DNA of 33,556 nucleotides from Hydnum rufescens UP504 (Eukaryota; Basidiomycota; Agaricomycetes; Cantharellales; Hydnaceae), in NCBI GenBank assembly GCA_014904985.1, contig MU129303.1:1-33556 (forward strand), in the 5' to 3' direction. How positions within the stretch are numbered: the stretch's first letter is position 1; each line of letters begins with the position of its first letter. The position numbers and the translations under genes are program-made. The notes beneath the pieces were generated by a model that did not search any database, had not been told where the DNA came from, and saw only the letters and a program-made list of their open reading frames with translations. Below are positions 9,472 to 19,205 of the stretch, in pieces.

Positions 9472-12081
9472 ATGGAGCAACCAGGAACCCGTAAGCACAG
9501 AGGCATCAGACACAGACACTGCTACACAATGCCTGGGGACAATACAGACCCTAAGGATCTCCACTACGCACAATACGGGGATGAGGAAGATAACCCAGAA
9601 TGATGCCCTGCTGAGTATCTCTCGACCCAACGCTGTGCCCGCTTCTTCGTATACCGCCTCACCGCACTGAACCTAGCGGGACCATACCCTCAAGTTCAAG
9701 GGCTGCCTCCCTTCGCCAGTGACCCCTATGGCTATCGATGGGAACATCTGGATGAATGGGGACGCCTAGGGAAGTTTGAGTGGACGTACCGAACTCAACT
9801 GCTCCCTAAGAATTACCCCTTCCCCTTGCACCAAGCATTCATTCCTCTTGACATCCCACAATTCAACTTCGACCCCCGCATCCACCTCCTACAGGCACAC
9901 GGCCCAAACCCGAACCTATGTTCCCTCTCATTGAAGTTCCTCAGCAAAGTCTGAGCAGCTGGTGCCACCATGCTGTGCTGCATAAGGTGCATAGACCAAG
10001 TGACAGCTCGTTTCCACCTTCTTCTCCCATCCAGTTACAACCCGGACTGGCACTTTGGGCCATCGTGGCTGTACCTCCTCCAACAGGGAACGACTCCAGC
10101 CCCCGCGTGGAAAGCCACTCACGTTGCTCAAGAGCTACGGAGGCACGTACTCGATGCCACAGGCTTCATAACCTTGGCTTTCCGAGTCATACTCTACCTG
10201 CTCTGCTTCAAGGAACGCCTCAGACCTCCTTGATTCAGGACTACGACATGTCTTACAGGCTTAATAGTCTCTAGCCACAACTGCTGTTCTGTCCTTATTG
10301 GAAGGGGGCTCACCGAGCTGGGAGCTCCCGTATGGTTGATGGCCATCAAGAATGAAACCCCCAGCCTCAAACTCTACCCGTGCGGTACCACCCAGTATTC
10401 ACCCCTCTGGATGGATGCCAAGAAGGAAATCAAGACGAGGCACCCCCACTGGGACTTGCATGATGCATATGCACAAAAGCTGATCCGCAAATCATTCGAG
10501 AAGTGACTAGCAGAGCAGGGCCACCAGCGGCTTATGAACCCCCCGGAGGAGATCTGGGTAACAGAGAAAGGCCACCCACAAGAAACTAAAACGACGGGCC
10601 CCTACTATTGTCACCACCCCTCCTATTTCTGCTCCCTGCAAGGCCCTCCGAACGAAAACTATTTAGAAGGCCTCGTATGCTGGCTATCACAAGCCCAGGA
10701 AAGTGACTACTGGTCAATCCTACAGGAACTACAGGAATGTCTCAGCAAGGACACGTTGCCGCTGTCCAGCTGGGCCAATCACGAAGACACTAGTCCTCCC
10801 CTATTGCTGTTGTCGCAGAACTACCCATTGTGTCAGGAGTGGTTAGAGCGTCAAGGATTCAATTGGCGACAGCCCGAGTCACTCCCTGAAATCCAGCTGC
10901 GCTACAAGCTCTCAGCGCGACTGGTCAATCCGTCTTTGCGCTCCCATGGCGCCCCTCCCTCCTTGCTCACCCGTATGGAGGACTATGATCCTTATGTCGC
11001 TGCCGCCTCAGGATCTATGAGACACCCCCGCTCCGAATCGCCACAAGAATGGTGTACCAGGCCATGCATGGCCGTCCCTGTGTATCCAGAGGAGGAACTC
11101 ACTCCCTACAAAGATGATGATAATGCCTTGCCGACCACCGACTTCACCCTGCCCAAAGACGTCGGCCCCACAACTCAAGACCCCCAGGCCATAGAGGAAG
11201 CCCCCAAGGAGTCAGATCCCAACAAGGTATGGGGTCCTACAGATGACCGGATGGATCAGTTCCCAGTGGAATTTTATCCGTTCATGTACCTGAGACCCAA
11301 GGCACACTTGGAGGAGGAATTGCTGGAAAGATACGGCTCAGGGGTCAAACAATGGCTTTACGAAGAGCCCCATCTCACCCTCGTCTTCACAGAAAGGGAT
11401 CGGGCATGGCAGGTGCTGGAAAGCCAAAGGCTGGCCGCAAAGTTCTATCCTTCCGAGCCTTCAGCATACACCTGATGGTATGAGGCCAGCCTTTACCAAC
11501 CCTGGGGTCCTGAGGCTTCCGCACAGATAGTAGAGGTGCTGATCGAACGAAGCCATAGGAGGCTAAAGCTGTGTCCAATCCCTCCAGCTACCTTAATAAA
11601 AGGCAGCCTCATTCGCCCCCCTGGCATGACCTTCAAGTCCGTGGACCTGGTTAAACTCCTCCACCTGAACAGTCCTCCACAAGTTCAGGGACTCTCACAG
11701 AGCTTAATGTCCAGATACCTCCTCACTTCCCACGACCTCATCACTCTCCTAGAGAAATGGATGAAATACTTATGCCTACTCACGGCATTCAGCACCCGGG
11801 AACTACTCGAAGCTACACAGAAACTGGATTCTCTGATAAGAAGGCACTCGTTGTACCAAGAGCCTGTCAAATTCAATGTCCAGATACCCTTCACCGGTCC
11901 ACACCGGACTACGCTGGAATGGCTGGCTCAATCCACCCCCAAAGTTGATCCCACGTCTCTCACAGCTCGTGGCACCTACGCGGGTGAGCAATTCCATTGG
12001 AATGGGTGGTTTGAGCGTTATGAAATCATGCTGGACAACCTCGACCTTGAGGACATGGGCATCCTGCCAAAAGAATCCTAA
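9472..12081 (+). pseudogene. additional ORF between integrase and 3' LTR, function unknown
   Basis: A single reading frame runs from ATG 9472 (or ATG 9532) to TAA 12079-12081, about 850-870 codons. It is broken only by five in-frame TGAs, at 9601, 9952, 10231, 10504 and 11473. No other stop type and no frame shift interrupts it, and both sides of every TGA read as ordinary protein. Recognisable stretches are WHFGPSWLYLL (about 10050), LTELGAPVWLMAIKNETPS (about 10310-10365), NPPEEIWVTEKG (about 10535) and the C-terminal GILPKES. One moderately hydrophobic segment (GFITLAFRVILYLLCF, about 10162-10209) could be a membrane helix, but there is no signal peptide or second clear helix, so an envelope role is not supported. 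I recognise no family. Confidence 0.7.
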
Positions 12082-12087
12082 TGCCAC

Positions 12088-12099
12088 GCTGGGGGGCAC
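12088..12099 (+). other. polypurine tract, gypsy element
   Basis: GCTGGGGGGCAC ends directly at the TG of the 3' LTR, the place and base composition expected for the plus-strand primer. Confidence 0.65.
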
Positions 12100-12670
12100 T
12101 GTAATATTGCGTTACTTTATCTACCATCTGTAATCCATGTATATTACGTAAGAGCATGGCCACTGAGGATTCTAAGTCCCCGTGGCAGCAGAATCAAATT
12201 TACCTTTTTGCCCAGACCTCACAGCTCATGCTCAAACTGTGAAACTGATGCAGCCATGCCTCGACCCTGTGACCGAGTCACATAACATCTATAACGCATC
12301 AAGACACGTGATCCATCGCCATAGAGCATGGGGCAGAGACAGATAAGGAGAGTCACGTACGAGCACAACTCTACTAGGTGAGTGCCATCTTTTAGGATCT
12401 AAACTAACCCACCACTTCATCCCTAGATAGTAACTGAGCCCCTTGGCCAGTTACTACCACCTCCCATTCTCCAATCCCCTCCTCTCCTCTCGTTTCTCCC
12501 ATGCCCGAAGCGAAGCCAGTGCCTAGCTTCATTTGTGGTCCTCCTGTTCGAAGCCAGTGCTTAGAACAGTTGGAGTATCCTTTCTCTTCTATTCACAGAT
12601 ACGCTGAATCTGCCTCATCTAACGACAATGAATACTGCAGTCCCTCGAAGTCGAGGACCACATTATTACA
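12100..12670 (+). repeat. 3' LTR of gypsy element (571 bp)
   Basis: It starts TGTAATATTGCG and ends CATTATTACA, followed by the second CTACC (12671-12675). Compared with the 5' LTR it has a few small indels (near 12370, 12460 and 12555) and about 30 CpG-type differences. Confidence 0.93.
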
Positions 12671-12675
12671 CTACC

Positions 12676-14003
12676 TCATCCATTAGAGACATTATACCAA
12701 CCTTCCCCATAGCAAGACCACAGCCAAACCTGCATGGCATCATAGATATGGTGCAAACCACTGATCCTGCCATCATTGTCCATGTGAAAGGACATATGAC
12801 TGTACAGTTGTACTTCATGCTGAAGATGTGTGTTTCTGAATGTCACTTCTCCCCAGATGGGAGAACAAGACCATGACCAGCCTTGAGAGGGGTCCATACT
12901 CAGGCTTTGTGACCACAACCATAAGAGTCCAGATGCAAACTGTGGCATTGGTTCCACATCTCATCCATATCACAAAACCTGTGGACAGACATTGCACTTG
13001 GTCTGTACATTCCAGATTTAGGCAATTTACCAACTTCTTGATTTTCTGCTGCCTCCCACTCTGTCAAAGCACATTTTTGCCTATCTTCATTATCATAAAA
13101 CCTGTGGGTGGTTGTTCTACCTAATCTGTGAGCCCCAGTTTTAGACAGCCTATCAGTTTCTCAACATCTTGCTGCCCACAACATCAAGCCAGTGGTTTCA
13201 CACTCATCTCCAACCAGTGTTTTCACAACTCATCCCCTCATTCTCCATATCATAAAACCTGTGGACAGACATTCCACTTGGTCTGTGCATTCCATATTTA
13301 GACAATCCATCTACTTCTGGACATCTCACTACTCTTGTCACTTACCTATTGGCTGAGGCATGTTTTTTCAACTTGCCTTATCTTTGTTATCATAAAACCT
13401 GCAGGGTGGTTGCCCTGTGAGTCCTAGGGTTAGGCAGTCTATCAGTTTCTCAACATCCTGCTGCCCAACAGCATCAAACTGGCATTTTCACACTTGTCTC
13501 CAACAAGTGTTTTTGCAACCCATCCCCTCATCCATATTGTAAAATCTGTGGACAGACATTCTGCTCAGTCTGTGCATTCCCAATTTGGGTGATTTATCGA
13601 CTTCTGGACTCCTTGCTACTTTACTGGACTGAAATGGTGTGTCTGCTCTTGCAATATCCAGGTTTAGGCAATCTCTCAATTTATTCCACTACCTTCCACC
13701 ATGTTTGTTGTCATAAAACCTGTGGATGAACATTCTACCCAGTCTGTACATTCCAGGTTTAGGCAGTTCACATGTCTGTGGCATTTCACTTGATCATCTT
13801 CTCTGCTTCCATCTCACTGTGAGTATTCATCATTGTTATCACCCTCTTGTGGTGGGTTATTGAATGCCACTTCTCAGGCTTGCAACTGGCATTATACAAA
13901 ACCACACCTGACTGTTGTCTCTATCCATGCCCTTGAAATCCTCTGATATCCACTCACCCATCAAGGAAATGGCTCCCAATGCTCTCACAAGCATAAATGA
14001 CAT
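12676..14003. repeat. CpG-poor tandem repeats, dimeric unit about 285 bp
   Basis: There is no coding signal. From about 12971 to 13790 a motif related to CATAAAACCTGTGG recurs at 12971, 13094, 13251, 13391, 13539 and 13712, spaced 123-173 bp. Two alternating unit types are visible. Type A continues ACAGACATTCCACTTGGTCT (12971, 13251, 13539). Type B has TCAGTTTCTCAACATC (13094, 13391). Together they form a higher-order repeat of about 280-297 bp with substantial divergence. 12676-12970 and 13790-14003 hold no clear feature. Confidence 0.7.
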
Positions 14004-14619
14004 TTGAGCCCACCAGGAACACCACCCTCCCTATCACCATCCACCATGTACTCAAGTACACTCGACAAAAGCATGAAGATGTTTAAAGCTGTGATGGATT
14101 CTGTTTCAAGCATAAAGGAAACTGCTTCTGCCCACAAGACCCCAAAGGCCCAGGAGAGTACCTGCTGCACTGCCTACCCAAGACTACCATCAATGTCTAT
14201 GCCCTTGCAAGACACTTGTTCTCAATCCAGCATGCAGCACAGAACATCTGCACTAGGCTCAACTTGGAAGTTGGACAGAAATACTGGTACATTTGTGGCA
14301 GTTGTGCCAACAGTGTGAAGTACTGAGACATCCCAATCAGCACCCCATGCCAGTATCTCTAAGCCCTGTTACCACCGAAATAAGCAGCCTTCCAAGGCCT
14401 CTCATAGTGCCCATCCTAGTCCATCTATGTTTTCTGGGATTATTGAAGAAGGCTCAGGAACAGGTGGCAGCAATGTTGGCTCATCCCTAGGGGCAACTGA
14501 GCAGCCATTTGTCATTTGATATCTGATCCATGTGGGAGGTCAGAATGAACACTCTGTTGAGAAGAAGCTGTCTCACCATGCACATCAGTGGGCTGCTGTG
14601 GCACATCATTGGGATCAGG
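14004..14619 (+). pseudogene. KDZ transposase, 5' part, before the copia insertion
   Basis: One frame (frame 3) runs from about 14004 to the insertion point, broken only by TGAs at 14316 and 14517. The first part is Ser/Thr/Pro-rich and low in complexity. The end reads KKLSHHAHQWAAVAHHWDQ and joins in frame, across the copia element, to DVIPALICPYMEYM at 21172. That join, with the 5-bp duplication, shows that this and 21168-22549 are one gene. The true start is uncertain: the frame continues upstream past another TGA at 13998. Confidence 0.7.
14615..14619 (+). repeat. target site duplication TCAGG of copia element, left copy
   Basis: TCAGG precedes TGTAGCGCG at 14620 and recurs at 21168-21172 after GCTCAACA. 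Removing the element and one copy restores the KDZ reading frame exactly. Confidence 0.93.
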
Positions 14620-14858
14620 TGTAGCGCGATCACCAGCATGGAAATGGTTATAGATTAGACTACAGAAGGTGTGATTACAGGTGGACAAAGGAGCTTGCCT
14701 GTAGCGCGATCACCGGTGTGGAAATGGTTATCATGCTGCAGGAAAACATTGGGTATATATAGGAGATCAGGCTACAGGCCGCTATTGGCAAGCAGAGTTA
14801 CTTGCCTGTAGCGGCAAGCGGACTTCGGATCGGTGCTTGGAGTGTCCGATGCTCAACA
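14620..14858 (-). repeat. 3' LTR of copia element with an 80-bp extension
   Basis: 14700-14858 matches the other LTR base for base except CpG-type changes. The element does not end there: an extra 80 bp (14620-14699) runs to the target duplication. Its outer 32 bp (14620-14651) repeat the LTR terminus, and the inner 48 bp are not found in the other LTR. A TATATATA (14754-14761; 21063-21070 in the other LTR) may be the promoter TATA box, read on the minus strand. Confidence 0.85.
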
Positions 14859-14869
14859 CGCCCCCTCGC
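14859..14869 (-). other. polypurine tract, copia element
   Basis: On the minus strand this reads GCGAGGGGGCG directly before the TGTTGAGC start of the 3' LTR. Confidence 0.65.
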
Positions 14870-14894
14870 TCCAAGTGCCCCCTAGAGTTGGGTC

Positions 14895-15842
14895 CTACAG
14901 AGTGACCTCAGATAGTCCAAGGAGGTTGCATAGATGTGTCAGCTTCTGCTTCCCTAGTGGTTTTGTGCAGATGTTGGCGGGGTTGTCGGCTGTGGGGATT
15001 AATTGAGCATTAATGGAATTGGTGGCAATGCATTGGCAGATGAAATGGTAGCAAGTGTCAATGTGCTTGGTGTGGGAGTGATTGACAGGGTTTTTGGCAA
15101 GGAGAAGAGCACCGCGGTTGTCAATGAACAGTGTGGTGGCTGAGGAAGTGTCTTGGCCGAGTTCATGAAGTAAGCGGCACAGCCAGACAATTTCTTTGCA
15201 GGCCTTGGCAGCTGCGACATACTCAACCTCCGTTGTGGATAGTCCAACCAGGGGCTGCTGTTTGGAGCTCCAGGAGACCAGTCCCCCTGCCAGCATGAAT
15301 GTGGCACCAGATATGGATTTGCAAGTGGTGGGGTCCATTGCGTAATCTGAGTCACTGTACCCAACAAGGCCTCCACCATTGCATGAGAATGTAATGCCAA
15401 GGTTGATGGTGCCTCGGAGATAGCGGAAAAGGTGTTTGATTGCAGCAATGTGTTTACTGCCAGGGCGGGTAACAAATCGGGATAGGGCACTGACAGCATA
15501 GGCAATGTCGGGGCGGGTTCCTGTCATAGTGTACATGAGCGATCCAATGGCTTCAAGATACGGGAAGTTGCAAGCCTCTTCTGCTTCTGCATCAGTCGCA
15601 GCCAGCAAAATGAGCTTCTCAGGCAAGGGGGTGGTGACAGCATTGGACTTGTCCATCCCAAACCTCATCAAGACCTTGCGCAGATATTGATATTGGTCAA
15701 CGGTGAGTTGGCCATGCCTAATGTCATAAGAGACGCACAGTCCCACCACCCAGGTCAGTTCCCCTAGGTCAACCATTTCGAAACGTTGTTCAAGCTTGGT
15801 GCGTACTCGAATCATGTCAGCATCCGTGTTGTAACCAATCAT
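14895..15842 (-). pseudogene. pol (RH): copia RT C-terminus and RNase H
   Basis: A 315-codon frame uninterrupted to TAG at 14895. It starts just after the RT active site (see the RT entry), has the typical copia connection (ATGSLMYT-like EAIGSLMYTMTGTRPDIAYA) and the RNase H segments GYSDSDYAMDPTTCKSISG, STTEVEYVAAAKACKEIVW and NPVNHSHTKHIDTCYHFI. D, E and D candidates are visible in SDSDYA, TEVEY and FIDNRGA. This is the best preserved part of the element. Unlike the gypsy Pol it has no internal TGA. Confidence 0.92.
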
Positions 15843-16934
15843 GAGGTCATTGACATAGAGTGGAATGATGACTGTGGAGTTGCCACGGCGGAGTGAATAA
15901 ACGCAGTGGTCAGCATGTGTGCATGTGAATCCAAGTTCAACAACAAAGAATGTGTCAATGACAGAGTACCATTCTCACCCCCCTTGTTTTAGTCCATACA
16001 GGGCCTTTTTGAGTTTCCAGACCCAGGTTTCTTTTCCTGGCTGCTCATAACCCTTTGGTTGATGCATGTACACCTCTTCATCCAGGATCCCATTTAAGTA
16101 TGCACATTTAACATCCATGTGATGGATTTTCAGCCCAAGTTGAGTGCATAGTGCAAAGAATACCCACATGGAGGCTGATTTGACAACAGGTGCAAAGCTT
16201 TTAACGAAATTGTGCTGTTGGTTGCCCCAGGCAGTGAGTTGGGCATTGTACCATGATATATTTCCATCCTTATCATGTTTTCAATGCAGAACTATCTTGT
16301 TGCTGATGATCTGTGGAATCAGGTGTACACTGGGATTGATGAGTTCATACACATCGGCTTGTTTTATGGAGTCGAGTTCTGATCTGATAGCTGCATCCCA
16401 GAGTTTGGCCTCAGGTCCTTTTAGGGCATCCGCAGTGCGTGGCATGTCAGCAATGCTGGCCTCAAGGTTAAGGGTGCTGCTTGCTGCAGTGAGTTGCACC
16501 ATTGAGAGCATGGTGGAAATATCATTGATACCATGTTGTAGGATGCCATGAGGGCCATAGTCACAGGGTTTGAGTCTTCTCGGGGCTTTGAGGGTGGAGC
16601 AATCCTGAAGTTGGCATGGGGATGGGTCAGTGTTGTCTTCAGGATCTGGGAGTTCATCACTGGAGGTGTCGGGGGAGCTCTCTTCTGTCAAGGGTTGGGT
16701 GGTGTCATCCTCAAGTGCATCGACGCTGACAAATTCCTGTTGGACCACAGGAATGGCTGTTTCAACAAAGAACGCAGATTGGCTGTGGATGGTTTTGTGA
16801 GCTGCTGGGTCCCAGAAGTGCCATCCATGCATGTCAGTCGGGTATCCGAGGAACTTAACCTTTTTTGCACAATCTCCCAGTTTCTTTGCACTGTCATCCT
16901 TCTTCACTGTGATGTATGCATCACAGTAGAACAC
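15843..16934 (-). pseudogene. pol (RT): copia integrase C-terminal linker and reverse transcriptase
   Basis: The upstream part (16934 to 16281) has an acidic linker and then the RT start with EAKLWDAAIRSELDSIKQ and IISNKIVLH. The frame breaks near 16280 and resumes with [20 protein letters not shown], the first catalytic Asp block, and [10 protein letters not shown] (16169 to 15975). It breaks again near 15975. A third frame carries the remainder, with the active-site box YVND (about 15846-15857, in place of the usual YVDD), running into the RNase H segment. At least two frame-shifting indels therefore lie inside RT. Confidence 0.88.
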
Positions 16935-17325
16935 TCGCAGGTTGGAGATGTTTGGAATTCACCCAAAGAAAGCCTCGTATGGTGTCTTTCCATGGTTGAC
17001 AGAGGTGGGTGTTCGATTAATTTGGTAAACAGTAGTGAGGATGCATTCTGCCCAGAGGTTCAGGGGACAATTGGTCTCCTTCATGTTTGAGCGAGTTTTG
17101 TTGTCAATTGTACAGTTGGCTTGTTCTGCAACCCCATTCTGCTGTGGGGTTCTCGGGATGGAGTGTTCAAGGGTGGTGCCGACTTTAGCGCAGAATTGGA
17201 CCATGGTGTTGCCAATGTATTTGCCCCCATTGTCAGACCAAAGAATGCCAATGTGGCATCCATACTGATTTAAGAATTCGGTGTCCCTTTCGATGTACCA
17301 TGCACACAATAGGGACACTACTTTG
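16935..17325 (-). pseudogene. pol (INT): copia integrase, C-terminal half of catalytic core
   Basis: It carries the second catalytic Asp in ILWSDNGGKYIGNTM (about 17215-17250) and the Glu region PRTPQQNGVAEQANCTI (about 17105-17155), then LWAECILTTVYQINRTPT, the usual end of the copia core. It is separated from the first catalytic Asp by the inserted element at 17326-19255. Confidence 0.9.
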
Positions 17326-17372
17326 GACCTCTTAGGCTGGCTTCCACTATGCAGGAAGGGACCTAAGAGGTC
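17326..17372 (+). repeat. left terminal inverted repeat, self-complementary
   Basis: Begins GACCTCTTAGG and ends CCTAAGAGGTC, so 11-bp perfect arms enclose 25 bp. It is the reverse complement of 19209-19255 apart from about four bases. Confidence 0.85.
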
Positions 17373-17721
17373 TCAGACTGCTAAGTAACCACAATGCCAA
17401 CAGAGGCTGCTCACAGGGTCTGACCCTAGGGTAGCTCATGGAGCCTAATTTTATTGTCCATTGGAGCTCCTGGCTTCATGCATAGAAGCTCTGACAGTGC
17501 AGCAATCTGTTTATTGCAGCTGCTTTAAGGCAGTATTGGAGCTGCTCACAGGCTGTTAATACTATTGTAGCTGCCCTGGAACTCCATCCCATAGAGAATC
17601 AGAGCTGCTCATTCTTCATGTAGCTGCTGTTAGTGGCCCAAGGAGCAGCTCCTCCTACAGCAGCTACTATTATTGATATCTTGAGTGCTCATTTCTCTAT
17701 TCAGGAGCTGCTCAACTCACA

Positions 17722-17915
17722 GCAGCTGCTCATTTCACAGCAGCTGCTTGTCTCCCAGCAGCTGCTTGTCTCCTAGCAGCTGCTTGTCTCCTAGCAGCTG
17801 CTTGTCTCCTAGCAGCGCTTGTCTCTAGCAGCTGCTGTCTCCTAGCAGCTGCTTGTCTCCTAGCAGCTGTTGTCTCCTAGCAGCTGCTTGTTTCCCAGCA
17901 GCTGCTTGTTGAGGT
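17722..17915 (+). repeat. minisatellite, unit CAGCAGCTGCTTGTCTCC
   Basis: About ten degenerate copies of an 18-20-bp unit follow one another. The palindromic core CAGCTG recurs outside the array as well, throughout 17510-19200. Confidence 0.88.
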
Positions 17916-18235
17916 TGGGGACTGTTGGGGGGTTAGGGTTAGGGTTGGATTGGGGTTGTTGGGGGTTGGAGTTGACATGGTACAGGTTGGGAATGTCCCC
18001 CCCCCCACAGCAGCTGCTTGTCCCACAGCAGCTACATGTTGAGGGTTGGGGACTGTTGGGGGGTTAGGGTTAGGGTTGGGCTGGGTTGGGGTTGTTGAGG
18101 GTTGGAGTTCACATGGTACAGGTTGGGAATGTCTACCCCCATGTCTAGTAGTATAGTTGATGGTTGGGGACTGTTAGGGGTTGGGGTTTAGGGTTAGGGT
18201 TGGAATTGGCTGGGTGTATGTCTACCCCTGGTTGG
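17911..18235 (+). repeat. three G-rich units with telomere-like GGGTTAGGGTTAGGG
   Basis: A unit starting GTTGAGGGTTGGGGACTGTT and containing two or three TTAGGG-like repeats, followed by a GTTGGGGTTG run, occurs near 17910, 18038 and 18150. TTAGGG is the usual fungal telomere repeat, but the runs here are too short to be a telomere. They may instead be G-quadruplex-prone filler. Confidence 0.7.
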
Positions 18236-18267
18236 GGGCTGCTGTAAGTATGATTAGTCACCAGAAA

Positions 18268-18350
18268 TGTTCCAATGGCAGGATTTGAACCTGTGACCTC
18301 ATTGTAGGGCCTGGGATTTTGGCAGTTTAGACCACTGGACCTTCAACTCC
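18268..18350 (-). other. tRNA-like sequence with pol III A- and B-box motifs
   Basis: On the minus strand GGTCCAGTGGTCTAAACTGC resembles a tRNA A box and D arm, and GGTTCAAATCC is a perfect B-box/T-arm core, about 50 bp apart. The acceptor ends pair poorly (about five of seven pairs) and I find no good anticodon stem. A degenerate tRNA or a SINE head is more likely than a working tRNA gene. Confidence 0.4.
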
Positions 18351-18451
18351 CTCCCACCCACCCATGATTTTTTGTACTACAAGTAGGCGCATTCAAGCCT
18401 AAGGTATATCAGCTAGTTATGAAGTAGATTGGAGCTGCTATGGAATGGAAA

Positions 18452-19205
18452 GGAGCTGCTGGCACTAAATGTCAGTAGCTGCATGCTGATATAGCAGCTG
18501 ATTATTGGTCATTATAGGAGCTGCTGGCTCTCAGAGGTGCTGGAAGCACAGCCACATATTGGCTCAGCAGAGCTTATGAGCAGCTCTTTGGATGTTATAT
18601 CAGCTGCTATAGAAGTGATAGGAGCTGCTGGCTCTGAATCTCAGCAGCTGCATGCCATATAGCAGCTGATTACTGTTCATTATTGGAGCTGCTCATTCTC
18701 AATATACCAGCAGCTGCTTGGAGCACAGCCACATACCAGCTTTTCTGATGATATATCAGCTGCTATAGAAGTCATAGGAGCTGCTGGCTCTGAATCTCAG
18801 CAGCTGCATGCCATATGGCAGCTGATTACTGTTCATTATAGGAGCTGCTCATTCTCAATATACCAGCAGCTGCTAGGAGCACAGCCACCATACCAGCTTT
18901 TCTGATGATATATCAGCTACTTTGGGATGGACAGGAGGTGCTGACTCTGAGTCTTAGTAGCTGCATGGGCACATAGCAGCTGATTATTGTTCATTATAAG
19001 AGCTGCTAGCTCTGAAGGTAGCAGCTGCTGCTGTAAGCACAGCCACACAGCCACAAATCAGGACCTATGAAGAGCTCTTCTGATGATATTGCAGCTACTA
19101 TAGCATGGATTGGAGCAGCTGGCTCTCAGTATGACAGCAGGTGCTAGAAGAAAGCCCTGATAGCAGCTGAGTGCTGGTGATTGCAGGAGCTGCTGGATAT
19201 CAGTG
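18452..19205 (+). repeat. tandem repeat of 156-178 bp, about 4-5 units
   Basis: Units begin GGAGCTGCTGGC or a variant at 18452, 18621, 18777, 18934 and 19112. They share the segments CAGCAGCTGCATGCC, CAGCTGATTACTGTTCATTA, GCACAGCCAC and GATGATATATCAGCTGCTAT. Confidence 0.85.

Larger units (their letters stand above)
1026..12670 (+). mobile_element. Ty3/gypsy chromovirus LTR retrotransposon, complete but degenerate
   Basis: An 11.6-kb element with LTRs starting TGTAATA and ending TATTACA, flanked by a 5-bp duplication. Domain order is gag with CCHC zinc knuckle, aspartic protease, reverse transcriptase, RNase H, integrase and chromodomain. Integrase downstream of RNase H marks Ty3/gypsy, and the C-terminal chromodomain marks a chromovirus. 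About 2.6 kb of further coding sequence lies between the chromodomain and the 3' LTR, which is unusual. The reading frames contain about 14 in-frame TGA stops and at least three frame-shifting indels (about 5055-5085, 6592 and 7655-7690), so this copy is not autonomous. It keeps more CpG than its flanks, so it is probably younger than they are. Confidence 0.95.

Noticed and set aside
9918..10274. Alternative + strand ORF of 118 codons in a different frame inside the extra ORF
   Set aside because: The other frame reads as continuous protein on both sides for 2.6 kb, and this one has no continuation. It is a shadow.
1697..12081. Recoding of TGA as a sense codon in the gypsy element
   Set aside because: All internal stops are TGA, but the same element also has frame-shifting indels, and LTR differences show CpG decay. 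The KDZ gene has the same stops, while the intact oxidase ends in TGA. Mutation explains this better than recoding.
9472..12081. Envelope-like protein in the extra ORF
   Set aside because: The position fits, but I see no signal peptide, no furin-like site and only one weak hydrophobic segment. Function left unknown.
17722..17915. CRISPR-like array
   Set aside because: Units are contiguous with no spacers, and the sequence is eukaryotic. It is a minisatellite.
17911..18235. Chromosome end or true interstitial telomere
   Set aside because: The TTAGGG runs are only two or three units long and are embedded in a 100-130-bp repeat inside a transposon.
18268..18350. Functional tRNA gene
   Set aside because: A and B boxes are present, but the acceptor stem pairs poorly and no anticodon stem-loop forms.
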